A stretch of DNA of 54,299 nt from a virus. This document shows, piece after piece, positions 47,266 to 54,299 of the stretch. Each line of letters begins with the position of its first letter. The first letter of the stretch is position 1. The notes under the pieces were generated by a model, which ran no database searches, was not told where the DNA came from, and saw only the letters and a program-made list of their open reading frames with translations. The DNA lies in IMG/VR virus record IMGVR_UViG_3300045933_000271, positions 1 to 54,299 of that record. One strand, 5' to 3'. The position numbers and the translations under genes were made by a program.

Positions 47266-49044
47266 TCAAGCGTCTCTCCCTTCCGCGAACAGCCACGCGG
47301 CCGCGCGGGCCCGCCCCTTGCCGGTGATTTCGAGCATCCCCGCGGTCTTGAGGGTGCTCATGTTCTTCTCGAAGCCGCTCGAGGTGACCGTCGTGCCGGA
47401 CCTGGCTGCAATCTCCTCGCGCGAGAGGTCGTGAGGGTAAACCTGGATCAGGTTGTTCAGGATGCAGCTCTGCGGCGTCGAGATCGCCGCGGTGCACTTC
47501 TGGATGAGCAGCTCGTGGGTCGGCGCCGGCTGATCACCGACTTCGCCACGCCCGGGCGAGAGGATCCGGAGCATGCCGGGCCCGCCCGTCTCGAGGTAGC
47601 CGCCGGTCTTGAGCGTCGAGACGTTCTTCTCGAAGCCGCTGGACTTGTGGGTCGTATCGGCAAGTGGCGCGATCCACGTGCGCGGCACCTCGCTGAAGCC
47701 CAGGGCCTCGAACATGGCCAGGGCCTGGAGGATCCGGAGCTGGGGACGGGAGACGGTGGTGTCGCGGGTCTCCTGGTCCTTCGGCGCCAGGAGTGCAGAC
47801 GTCTGCAGTTGGTGGATCGCCTCGACCGGCTGGGGCTGAGGCTTTGCCCGGATGCCTGCCGACGGCATCGGCGTCAAGACCGGCTCGGGCCGGCGGGCCC
47901 GCTGCTCGATCTTCTTCACCTGATCCTGGAGCAGATCGGAGAAGCCGCGCAGCGTGATCGCGACGTTGTTGCACTTGCCGGCGGCCATCACGGCGTTCGC
48001 CATGGCCTTCTCCAGGCGGACCAGCTGCGCGGGCGGGATCACCGGGACCTCGACCCGAACGGGTTTCGAGGGGGCCGGGAGGGGAGTGGGGACCTCCTTC
48101 GGCCTGGAGGCGAGTTGGGCCTTGAGGGAGCGGATCTCGGTGCGCATCGCGATCTCCGTCATCAGCTTCTCCTCGGCCTCCTTGGGCAGGTCCGCCAGCT
48201 TGGGCAGCAGGGCCCGGATCTTCTCCGGCGCCGGCGGCGGAGTGTCCGAGATCTCGGAGCCGACTTCCGGGTGCGTGGTTTGGACGGGCCCGACCGAGAG
48301 CAGGATCCGGTCGTTCGCGATCGCCGGGCCCATGGCGTAGAACTCGCCGGGCTCGCGCTTCTTGATCTCGACCCGGAACTCGTCCCGCTCGTCGCGCGAG
48401 ACGCTGAGGACCTCGACGGCCCGGTCGATGTCCACGCCCTCGCGCGTCATGCCGACCAGGCGGTTGAGCAATTCGGCCGTCACCGTCTTCGAGATCTTGG
48501 CCAGGCGCTGGGTGAAGGGGACGAGGCAGATCCCGCGCTTCCGGCCGCGCGTCGCGGCATCCTGCACGGCGCCGAAGGCCTCGCTCTCGCCCATCCCCTT
48601 CTCGGGACAGAAGACGTGCGCCTCGTCCAGCATGACGACGAGCGGGCGCCACAGGCTCTTGGGCAGGTTCATCAGGGCCTCGAGGAACGCCCGGACCCAC
48701 GCGTGGCGCGTGGGCGGCTTCAGGTCGTAGAGGTCGAAGACCGCGGAGGCCTGGAGCTCCCGGAGCTTGTGGGCCACGAGCGGCGCCGTCCGCGGATCCG
48801 CCGGCGTCTCGCCGCCCTTGCCGACCAGTACGAAGCCATACTTTTCGCGCAGCGTGGCGAACTCACCCTCGGGGTCGATGATCCAGACGGGTACCTTCCC
48901 GAAGAGCTGCTCGGCCAGGCGCCGCAGGAGCCAGGACTTGCCGCCGCCGGAGTTCGCCGTCACCAGCGCGCGCGAGCGCAACAGCACCGCCAGGTCGAGG
49001 TGGACCGGGTGCCGGCCGGTCCGCCCGATCTCGATTTTCGCCAC
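47266..49044 (-). CDS. HerA/FtsK-like ATPase with tandem C-terminal winged-helix repeats
   Basis: 592 residues from GTG 49044, with AAGGAGG 8 nt upstream. Walker A ANSGGGKS (30-37), Walker B VVMLDEAH (136-143) and CLVPFTQRLAKISKTVT are the HerA/DUF87 translocase pattern. After a Pro-rich, partly coiled linker come two copies of a winged-helix-like unit, SSGFEKNVSTLKTGGYLE (468-485) and SSGFEKNMSTLKTAGMLE (555-572). It probably acts as a DNA translocase with a duplicated DNA-binding tail. A palindrome copy lies inside the linker region. Confidence 0.8.
   Translation of the reverse strand: MAKIEIGRTGRHPVHLDLAVLLRSRALVTANSGGGKSWLLRRLAEQLFGKVPVWIIDPEGEFATLREKYGFVLVGKGGETPADPRTAPLVAHKLRELQASAVFDLYDLKPPTRHAWVRAFLEALMNLPKSLWRPLVVMLDEAHVFCPEKGMGESEAFGAVQDAATRGRKRGICLVPFTQRLAKISKTVTAELLNRLVGMTREGVDIDRAVEVLSVSRDERDEFRVEIKKREPGEFYAMGPAIANDRILLSVGPVQTTHPEVGSEISDTPPPAPEKIRALLPKLADLPKEAEEKLMTEIAMRTEIRSLKAQLASRPKEVPTPLPAPSKPVRVEVPVIPPAQLVRLEKAMANAVMAAGKCNNVAITLRGFSDLLQDQVKKIEQRARRPEPVLTPMPSAGIRAKPQPQPVEAIHQLQTSALLAPKDQETRDTTVSRPQLRILQALAMFEALGFSEVPRTWIAPLADTTHKSSGFEKNVSTLKTGGYLETGGPGMLRILSPGRGEVGDQPAPTHELLIQKCTAAISTPQSCILNNLIQVYPHDLSREEIAARSGTTVTSSGFEKNMSTLKTAGMLEITGKGRARAAAWLFAEGRDA
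47793..47808. repeat. Copy of the 16-bp palindrome, 15/16 (site 4), inside a gene
   Basis: GTGCAGACGTCTGCAG; the inner 14 bp are perfectly symmetric. It lies within the linker-coding part of the HerA-like gene, where it would block elongation if bound by a repressor, as stoperators do. Confidence 0.65.
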
Positions 49045-49141
49045 CGCCGAACCTCCTTCCGGGCCTGATTTGGCCCTGTTCATGCAAGCCGCCGTAGTCA
49101 TCACAAAAAATGTCAAACTCAGAATTCCCGTCACATCAGGT

Positions 49142-49259
49142 CGTCTCATTTTTCGCCTCGTATCTCGTCCCATCCCTTCCCTATTCCTAAAGGGATGGGA
49201 CGTGAGACGGTCTCTTGTTCCAAGGTCCAAGTCACAAGAGACGAGTTCTTGAGACGAGT
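49142..49259. repeat. Cluster of inverted and direct GAGACG repeats, candidate origin or control region
   Basis: A perfect 13-bp inverted repeat, CGTCCCATCCCTT (49166-49178) with AAGGGATGGGACG (49190-49202), is framed by CGTCTCA (49142-49148) and TGAGACG (49203-49209). A 9-bp inverted repeat, GTCTCTTGT with ACAAGAGAC, and two direct copies of GAGACGAGT (49238-49246 and 49251-49259) follow. It lies between the helicase and HerA-like genes. Iteron-like; role in replication or regulation inferred. Confidence 0.6.
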
Positions 49260-50749
49260 CATTTCTCACCAGAAACCGCCATATTCAGCCGGTAGAACGT
49301 GGCGTTCCCACGGACTACGGCTGAGATGGCCAGGGATTCCTGAAGGGCCTTGAGATGCCTGTAAACTTGGGCTCTGGAAAGCCCCTGATCGTCCATGACG
49401 GCGACAATCTGCTTGCCTGGGACTTCGCCGCCACCGATCGCCGCGGAGGCCTCTTGGAGGGCCTTGAGGACCCCTTCCGACCCGCCGCCGCGCTTCTTCT
49501 TGTTCGACTCCTGCTCGCGGATCTCCCAGCGGACCGACTCGTCAGGCTGGCGGATGTACTCGATCTCCCACTTCGCCCGGTAGTCGAACTTCGAGGTGAT
49601 GGACACGGGCGTAACGTCGCTGTCGCCGCGGTCGCCCCAGTCGATGATGGAGACCGGAGCGGCGCCGATCGCAGTCGACCCGCGGCCACGCTCCGACATC
49701 GAAACGCCTTCGCCGTTCTTCCTCCGATGGTGCACGTACAGGATCGCGCAGCGGCAGTTGCGGGCGATGCGCTGGAGGACCTGCATCACCAGCTTGATCT
49801 CGGAGGCCTTATCCTCGTCGACGCCGTGGGCGTGGCTGATGGTGTCCAGGACGACCAGGTCGTACCGCTCGGCACTGATCTTGTCCTCAAGCGCCCGGGC
49901 GTGCTCGGCCACGTTCATGAGGAGGAGCGGCATCTCGGTGACGTGCATGTTGGGCGGGATGCCGTTCGAGCCGAGGCCTCGCGCGTAGGAGAGGATCCGC
50001 TTCGAGATCAGGGGAAGCATGTCCTCCCAGGTGATGTAGAAAACCTTCTGCGGCTTGCTCTGGAGGAGTGCGCCCGTGGGCCAGGTCCCGATGCTGGTGG
50101 CGACGCCGAGGAAGAGCGTGAAGCTCGATTTGCCCCCCTTGGGCGGACCGTGGATCTGGGTGAGGTAGCCGCGGGGGACGATCGGGTCGACCACGTACTC
50201 GAGGGGCGTCTCCGCCGCCCTGAGGAGCTGCTCGCCGTGAACCACCTGGGAACCCGTGATCTCCTCCCAGGTCTTCTTCTTCGCGGTCTGGACGATGTCC
50301 GTGGCTTCGACGGAGGCGAGGGCCAGCTCCTCGAGCTCGCCGTTCAGGTCCTCACCCTTGACGACCAGGTCGTTGATCTGCCGGATGAGCCGGAGCGCCT
50401 TCCGCCGGCTGGCCAGGCGCACCACGCCTTTCGCGTAGCTCTCCACATGGTCGGGATTGGGGAGCTCCTGGAGCAGATCCATGAGCGCCTGGGCGCCGCC
50501 GACCTCGGCCAGCTTGCCCGTGGCGGCGAGCTCGCCGTGGAGCATGGGCAGATCGCACTGGGCCGTGCGGCCCAGAACCGTCTCGAGCGCGGCCAGGATC
50601 GTCCGGTGCTGGGGAATGACGAACGGCTCCCAGCCGCGGGTGATCTCCTTCGAGATCTTGAACCGCTCCGCCTGGCGCTCGTCGGCCCAGATCAGGGAAC
50701 CGACGAGCCCCTTCTCCTGGACTACGGCAGGGTCCTGTTGGTCTGCCAC
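49259..50749 (-). CDS. DnaB/RepA-like replicative helicase
   Basis: 496 residues. DnaB N-terminal-like helices (residues about 5-130, EKGLVGSLIWADERQAERF, LAEVGGAQALMDLLQELPNP) are followed by a RecA-like core with Walker A GPPKGGKSSF (201-210), Walker B YDLVVLDTISHAHG and CAILYVHHRRKNGEG. A C-terminal winged-helix-like region (VAVMDDQGLSRAQVYRHLKA) is added. It probably unwinds DNA at the phage origin; the array just downstream could be its loading site. Confidence 0.85.
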   Translation of the reverse strand: MADQQDPAVVQEKGLVGSLIWADERQAERFKISKEITRGWEPFVIPQHRTILAALETVLGRTAQCDLPMLHGELAATGKLAEVGGAQALMDLLQELPNPDHVESYAKGVVRLASRRKALRLIRQINDLVVKGEDLNGELEELALASVEATDIVQTAKKKTWEEITGSQVVHGEQLLRAAETPLEYVVDPIVPRGYLTQIHGPPKGGKSSFTLFLGVATSIGTWPTGALLQSKPQKVFYITWEDMLPLISKRILSYARGLGSNGIPPNMHVTEMPLLLMNVAEHARALEDKISAERYDLVVLDTISHAHGVDEDKASEIKLVMQVLQRIARNCRCAILYVHHRRKNGEGVSMSERGRGSTAIGAAPVSIIDWGDRGDSDVTPVSITSKFDYRAKWEIEYIRQPDESVRWEIREQESNKKKRGGGSEGVLKALQEASAAIGGGEVPGKQIVAVMDDQGLSRAQVYRHLKALQESLAISAVVRGNATFYRLNMAVSGEK

Positions 50750-50792
50750 GTTGCCTCTCTCTCCATCCGATCTCTCTCTTCCGTCTTCTCTC

Positions 50793-51266
50793 TCAACTCG
50801 TGTGCGCGTGATAGATCGCCATGCCGGCCGCGTCTGCCGCGTCGAGCGGCGGATCGAAGTCGAGGTCGAGGATCCGCTTCACGGCGTTGGCGACCTCGAT
50901 CTTGTGGGCGTTGCCCTTGCCCGTGATGCGCTTCCAGGTCTGCGGGGAGTACTCGTGGAACTGGAGCTCGGCGCCGCCGACCAGCGCCAGGCAGATCGCC
51001 CGGACGCCGGCGATCGCGAGCGTCGCCATGTGGTTCTTGTTCACGAACGGCCGCTCGACGACGCATTCCGCGTTCTTCTCGCGGGCCTGCTCGAGGATGG
51101 GGATCAGCTCGCCCATCACCTGGGCCAGGCGCCGGTGGAGCGGGCCCTCCCGCATCACGATCGTGCCCATCGCCTGGGCTCGGTAGAGCCCAGGACGACG
51201 GACGTCGATCAGCGCGTAGCCGGCGAACTGGGTGCCGGGGTCGAGACCGAGGACGAAGCGGGACAT
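50793..51266 (-). CDS. RuvC-like Holliday junction resolvase
   Basis: 157 residues with FVLGLDPGTQFAGYALID (Asp 9), AECVVERPFVNKN (Glu 71), and DPPLDAADAAGMAIYHA (Asp 142, Asp 145), the four acidic residues of RuvC nucleases, and TGKGNAHK between. It would resolve recombination or replication junctions before packaging. The start overlaps the preceding stop (TAATG). Confidence 0.85.
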   Translation of the reverse strand: MSRFVLGLDPGTQFAGYALIDVRRPGLYRAQAMGTIVMREGPLHRRLAQVMGELIPILEQAREKNAECVVERPFVNKNHMATLAIAGVRAICLALVGGAELQFHEYSPQTWKRITGKGNAHKIEVANAVKRILDLDFDPPLDAADAAGMAIYHAHTS

Positions 51267-51613
51267 TACTCGGCCGCCTCGCCGGCGTCGCCTTCCTCGG
51301 CCTGGACCTGGTCCTCGTCGGTGACGCGGACCCGCTTCACCTTCCGCTTCCCCTCGGTGCGGCGGAAGATCGTGTTGCCCAGGCGGTACTCGGGGATCTT
51401 GTGCTTCTCCATGAGGGTCAGGAGGCCGTCGTGGAGCTTGACCTCTTCCTTCGTCATCTCCATCCGCTCCTTGACCTTCGCGTCCCACTTGTTGGCCGCG
51501 TCCTCGACCTCCTGGACCTTCTTGATCGGGCCGCCCGCCTTGCCCTTGGTCAGGCCGGGAAGTCTCGACTGCTTGAGCTTCCGCAGGCCTTCGCCTTTTT
51601 TCTCTTCCGCCAC
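51266..51613 (-). CDS. Basic helical protein, 115 aa
   Basis: From GTG 51613, preceded by GGAGG at good spacing. SRLPGLTKGKAGGPIKKVQ, EEVKLHDGLLTLMEKHKIPE and YRLGNTIFRRTEGKRKVKRV, with an acidic end. It may bind nucleic acid, as it is coupled to the resolvase gene (TAATG). The family is not recognised. Confidence 0.6.
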   Translation of the reverse strand: MAEEKKGEGLRKLKQSRLPGLTKGKAGGPIKKVQEVEDAANKWDAKVKERMEMTKEEVKLHDGLLTLMEKHKIPEYRLGNTIFRRTEGKRKVKRVRVTDEDQVQAEEGDAGEAAE

Positions 51614-51626
51614 TGAAATCCTCCTT

Positions 51627-51863
51627 TCAATCGAACTTGGTTCTGCAGGCGGGACAATACGCACGCCTGCTCGTTTCCCTGGATGCACCGACCTTCACCT
51701 TCTGGTCGCCCTGGCCCACGACGCGCGCGGGCAGCAGCTCCGTCTTGTCGATGGAGATCCACCGCTCCGGAGGCGAGGGAAGGAGCTCGGCCGCGCGCGG
51801 GCCGGTCTGCATCTCGACCAGGCCGCAGCCGTCGCACTTCCATTCCCTCGCCGGCGTCATCAT
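51627..51863 (-). CDS. Zinc-ribbon protein, 78 aa
   Basis: REWKCDGCGLVEMQ at the start and YCPACRTKFD at the end give two Cys pairs enclosing a beta-rich middle. It overlaps the next gene (ATGA). No specific function. Confidence 0.6.
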   Translation of the reverse strand: MMTPAREWKCDGCGLVEMQTGPRAAELLPSPPERWISIDKTELLPARVVGQGDQKVKVGASRETSRRAYCPACRTKFD

Positions 51864-52168
51864 GCTTCCTTCTGCACGGTCCCCGGCCGCATGCTGGTCT
51901 TACCCTGGACTGCCGCCCACCAGTTACAGGCCGCGGCCGCGACCGTGATGATCCGGTGGAGCTTCTTCTCCCGGTTGCCGCCCGGGTTGTGGAGCGCCTT
52001 GCCGGCGAGGTAGCCGATCAGCCAGAACCAGTCGGCGCAGGTCTTGCCGGCGTCTCCCTTCTCGGCCCAGCGGTCGCGCTGATACGCGGCCTCCTTCTTC
52101 ACGGCCTCGAAGAAGTCCTCGATCTCGGGCGTCCCGAGCTCCTTCCTGCATGGTTCGCAGAGGTTCAT
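51860..52168 (-). CDS. Conserved phage protein with Trp-rich helix, 102 aa
   Basis: CEPCRKELGTPEIEDFFEA, then YQRDRWAEKGDAGKTCADWF, WLIGYLAGKALHNPGGNREK and HRIITVAAAACNWWAAVQG. This series (DWFWLIGYLAGKAL ... HHIITxAAAxxNW) is common among phage and metagenomic proteins of unknown function. Starts ATG 52168, 4 nt after its neighbour. Confidence 0.7.
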   Translation of the reverse strand: MNLCEPCRKELGTPEIEDFFEAVKKEAAYQRDRWAEKGDAGKTCADWFWLIGYLAGKALHNPGGNREKKLHRIITVAAAACNWWAAVQGKTSMRPGTVQKEA

Positions 52169-52171
52169 GCC

Positions 52172-52477
52172 CTAGCCCTCCGCTCCGTTGTCGGCCACAT
52201 GATGGTGCTCGTACTTCTCGAGGATCTTCCGGGCGTCGTCGAACATCGCCGGCGTGAACCCCAGCGCGTGGGCGATGTAAGCCAGCACGTTCGCCCGGTT
52301 GTGCCAGCAGGCCTCGCCGGCGGGAGACCTGGCGCAGCCCTTGTCCTCATGCTGGCCCGCCGCCTCGAAAGCCCAGCGCTTGGTCATCTGGATGGCAACG
52401 TGCTCGCGCGCCCCCGGGTCCACGTCCTCGAGGAGCTCCGGGATCCGCTTGAGCTGTGTGTTGCAGTCATCGCACAT
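52172..52477 (-). CDS. Hypothetical protein, 101 aa
   Basis: MCDDCNTQLKRIPELLEDVD, CWHNRANVLAYIAHALGFTP, FDDARKILEKYEHHHVAD. The start Cys pair and His-rich end could bind metal. ATG 52477 overlaps the Xre-type stop (TGATG). The family is not recognised. Confidence 0.6.
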   Translation of the reverse strand: MCDDCNTQLKRIPELLEDVDPGAREHVAIQMTKRWAFEAAGQHEDKGCARSPAGEACWHNRANVLAYIAHALGFTPAMFDDARKILEKYEHHHVADNGAEG

Positions 52478-52818
52478 CAGACGGCCTCCTTCGTCGGCGC
52501 CGCCGGTGCCACGACCTGGCTCTCGTCGCTCTTGGCCTTGGCCTCCTCCTCGCGGAGCTTGGAGAGCAGCTCGTGGGCCGCGATCGTGGTCACGCCCTTG
52601 GGCGCCTTCTCCCACCAGGCGAGCGCGAGCATCTCCGAGAGCGGGAGCTCGAGGTGCCGGCAGAGCAGGGGGATGATCTTCGGCGACGGCGCGTTCACCT
52701 TGCCGTTCTCGATGCCCGAGATGTATCCCTTGTGGGACTTCACCGCCTTCGCGGCTCTCTCCAGGGTCCAGCCTTTCGCTTTGCGCGCGTCCTTGACGCG
52801 CTGTCCGAACGTCAGCAT
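52477..52818 (-). CDS. Xre/Cro-CI-type HTH regulator
   Basis: 113 residues. FGQRVKDARKAKGWTLERAA, KAVKSHKGYISGIENGKVN and PLLCRHLELPLSEMLALAW are the HTH_3 pattern of lambda-CI/Cro-like proteins, with a C-terminal Lys/Glu/Pro-rich tail in place of a protease/dimerisation domain. It sits next to the sigma-factor gene. Candidate ligand of the operators near 8.5 kb; not proven. Confidence 0.8.
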   Translation of the reverse strand: MLTFGQRVKDARKAKGWTLERAAKAVKSHKGYISGIENGKVNAPSPKIIPLLCRHLELPLSEMLALAWWEKAPKGVTTIAAHELLSKLREEEAKAKSDESQVVAPAAPTKEAV

Positions 52819-52858
52819 GTTTGGGTCTCCTTAGATTCAGTTCTGGATCCGTTTGCTC

Positions 52859-54202
52859 TTAGGGAAGGTCAGGGTCTTCCTCGACGCTGCCGTCGTTATC
52901 CCGGCGCGGGCGCCTCGAAGGCTTCCCCCCCCCCTCGTCCTTCGCCTTCTCGATGGCGGCGATCGCGCGGTCGATCTCCCCCAGCTCGGGGATCTGGGCG
53001 AGCAGCTCGCTGCGCCTGGCCGTCAGCGCGTTGAGCGCGATGTCGAAGCCCCTGGCCGCGCCGTTCGAATGCTGCTTCACCGCCAGCCTGGCCCGTCGCG
53101 CGGCCGCGGGGCCCTTGGGCTTGCGGCCGCGCCTGGGCTTCGCCTGGCCCGGGTGCTCATGCCGCCGATGAGCCCCGAGCGCCTGCGGGTTCTTGAATTC
53201 CATCCCCGGGCACTTCTCGCACTTGAGATCCGCCACGATCGCCTCCTTCGCCACATCCGCCACCACATCGGCCTCCACCGCGGCGACAGGCGCCGAGCCG
53301 TCGCAGAGCGCGATGGAGCCGTTCCGTCCTTCTCGTTTGCCGTTGGGAGTGAATTGCATTCCGAACCTCCCCGCCCGGGTCGCGCCGGCGAGGAGCGTGC
53401 CGTGGACGTGGTGCCGCCTCTTGAGGATGGCCAACGCCTTGTGCTCGACCTGCCGGACCCGTTGACGGCTGACACCGATTTCCTGGCCGACCTCGTCGAG
53501 GGTGCGGGGCACCTTGCCGTCGAGACCGTAGCGACGAACGAGAATCAGCTTCTCACGATTGCTCAGCCCGATGAGGATGCCAGCGAGCTCCTCCTTCGCG
53601 AGGACCTGGTCGGGCTCCTCCGGAGCTGCCAGAAGGCTCGCGATCGTATTGTCGCCGTCGCTGCTCGCGGCCACCTGGTCCATGCTGACCGTCCGCGCGG
53701 ACGACCTGGCCAGGACCAGGTCGAGGGTTCCTCGACCGATCTTGAGCTCCTTCTCGATGTCCTCCGGTTGCCAGCCGTCGAGCAGAAGCTTCCGGGCCTT
53801 GCTGATGTTCGCGCGCACGCCCTCGGGAACCGCGACCACGTGGGCCTGGTGCGAGTACCGCATGAGGAATTGCCGGATCCACCAGATGGCGTAGGTGGAG
53901 AACCTGAAGCCTTTCGACGGGTCGAAGAGCTCGGCCGCTCGGATCAGGCCCAGGTTGCCTTCCTGGATCAGGTCCATCTCGCGCGAGCGGTTGTGGGCGC
54001 GACGCTTCCGGACGAGGGATACGACCAGCCGAAGATTACTCTCGACGAGGAGCTTCTTGGCGTCGTCTGCCCTGGGTCCGTCGGCCTGGATCAGCCTCCC
54101 GAGTGCGACCTCTGCCTCGTGCGTCAGGAGACTACGCCCGGCCGATTCCTGACAGTACGCCTCGATCTGGTCGCGGCTCTTGCCGATCGGCTCACCGCTC
54201 AC
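52859..54202 (-). CDS. Sigma-70-family factor with C-terminal C2H2 zinc finger and AT-hook-like segment
   Basis: 447 residues from GTG 54202, longer across the contig junction. Region 2 (LLVESNLRLVVSLVRKRRAH, MDLIQEGNLGLIRAAELFD, GFRFSTYAIWWIRQFL), region 3 and region 4 (LSNREKLILVRRYGLDG, DEVGQEIGVSRQRVRQVEHK) form a full RpoD-like core. After that comes a zinc finger with Cys 328, Cys 331, His 345 and His 350 (FKNPQALGAHRRHEH), an AT-hook-like RRGRKPKGP and a helical tail. A run of ten G (plus-strand C, 52925-52934) lies near the 3' end. A strong candidate for switching transcription to late genes. Confidence 0.9.
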   Translation of the reverse strand: MSGEPIGKSRDQIEAYCQESAGRSLLTHEAEVALGRLIQADGPRADDAKKLLVESNLRLVVSLVRKRRAHNRSREMDLIQEGNLGLIRAAELFDPSKGFRFSTYAIWWIRQFLMRYSHQAHVVAVPEGVRANISKARKLLLDGWQPEDIEKELKIGRGTLDLVLARSSARTVSMDQVAASSDGDNTIASLLAAPEEPDQVLAKEELAGILIGLSNREKLILVRRYGLDGKVPRTLDEVGQEIGVSRQRVRQVEHKALAILKRRHHVHGTLLAGATRAGRFGMQFTPNGKREGRNGSIALCDGSAPVAAVEADVVADVAKEAIVADLKCEKCPGMEFKNPQALGAHRRHEHPGQAKPRRGRKPKGPAAARRARLAVKQHSNGAARGFDIALNALTARRSELLAQIPELGEIDRAIAAIEKAKDEGGGKPSRRPRRDNDGSVEEDPDLP

Positions 54203-54299
54203 CCGAGCATGCCGGTCCAGAAGATGGATGCCAAGCCTCTCGATGGAGCCGGTGTCTTCCTTGCACTGAGGGCAGAGAATCCGCCGCCCAGCCGCCTCT
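54203..54299 (-). CDS. N-terminal zinc-finger extension of the sigma factor (open to the window edge)
   Basis: The frame of the sigma gene stays open upstream of GTG 54202 to the end of the window and encodes ILCPQCKEDTGSIERLGIHL, then DRHARV. Cys-x2-Cys-x12-His-x4-His is the canonical C2H2 spacing. Joined with the other end of the window, it starts at ATG bases 21-19. If real, the sigma factor carries zinc fingers at both ends. Confidence 0.6.

Noticed and set aside
1-54299. 13-base terminal identity as cohesive (cos) ends
   Set aside because: It lies inside the sigma gene, far from the terminase genes where packaging sites normally are.

Overview
The window reads as one complete, circular genome of a tailed temperate phage (or phage-plasmid) with siphovirus-like morphology. 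It is GC-rich, with compact operons in which stops and starts overlap (ATGA, GTGA, TGATG, TAATG). The first 13 bases equal the last 13. Joining them removes one copy, leaves about 54,286 bp, and restores the 5' end of a sigma-factor gene in frame with a start codon. The host is unknown. The only hint is one secreted rightward protein (12693-13613) whose N-terminal half resembles repeat domains I associate with Planctomycetota; treat that as a weak inference.

Layout. Nearly everything runs leftward (minus strand) as one unit of about 49 kb. It begins at a promoter/operator region near 8.5 kb, crosses the contig junction and ends near 13.6 kb. From 8.4 kb down to 0.2 kb it encodes small zinc-ribbon proteins, a Sak4-like ATPase, a DUF669-type single-strand binding protein, an SF2 helicase, a PD-(D/E)XK nuclease-like protein and a ParB-like DNA-binding protein. 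Across the junction come the sigma-70 factor, a Xre-type regulator, a RuvC-like resolvase, a DnaB-like helicase and a HerA-like ATPase, followed by many small Cys-rich proteins (46.9-43.5 kb). The late genes follow in standard order: TerS, TerL, portal, structural paralogs, MuF-like minor capsid protein, protease with nested scaffold, decoration protein, capsid, head-tail connectors, tail tube, frameshifted tail chaperones, tape measure, tail tip and fibres. After these lie a lysis-like cassette that includes a stand-alone response regulator, then a methyltransferase and a glycosyltransferase.

The only rightward segment (8.8-13.6 kb) is the lysogeny/accessory arm: a tyrosine recombinase, a candidate Panacea-type toxin-antitoxin pair in convergent arrangement, a tRNA-like gene with an abnormal anticodon loop, small proteins and a secreted protein. 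One more rightward gene, with a signal peptide, is inserted between the tail chaperones and the tape measure.

How the genes fit together. Replication and recombination appear to use a helicase, SSB, recombinase and resolvase set without any recognisable DNA polymerase or primase, so the host replisome is probably recruited. The sigma factor, flanked by two C2H2-type zinc fingers and an AT-hook-like segment, is the best candidate for switching on the late genes. A 16-bp palindrome (GTGCAGACGTCTGCAC) recurs at four distant places. With a ParB-family protein present and no ParA visible, it could be a partition, KorB-like or stoperator-like site. No canonical endolysin was recognised.
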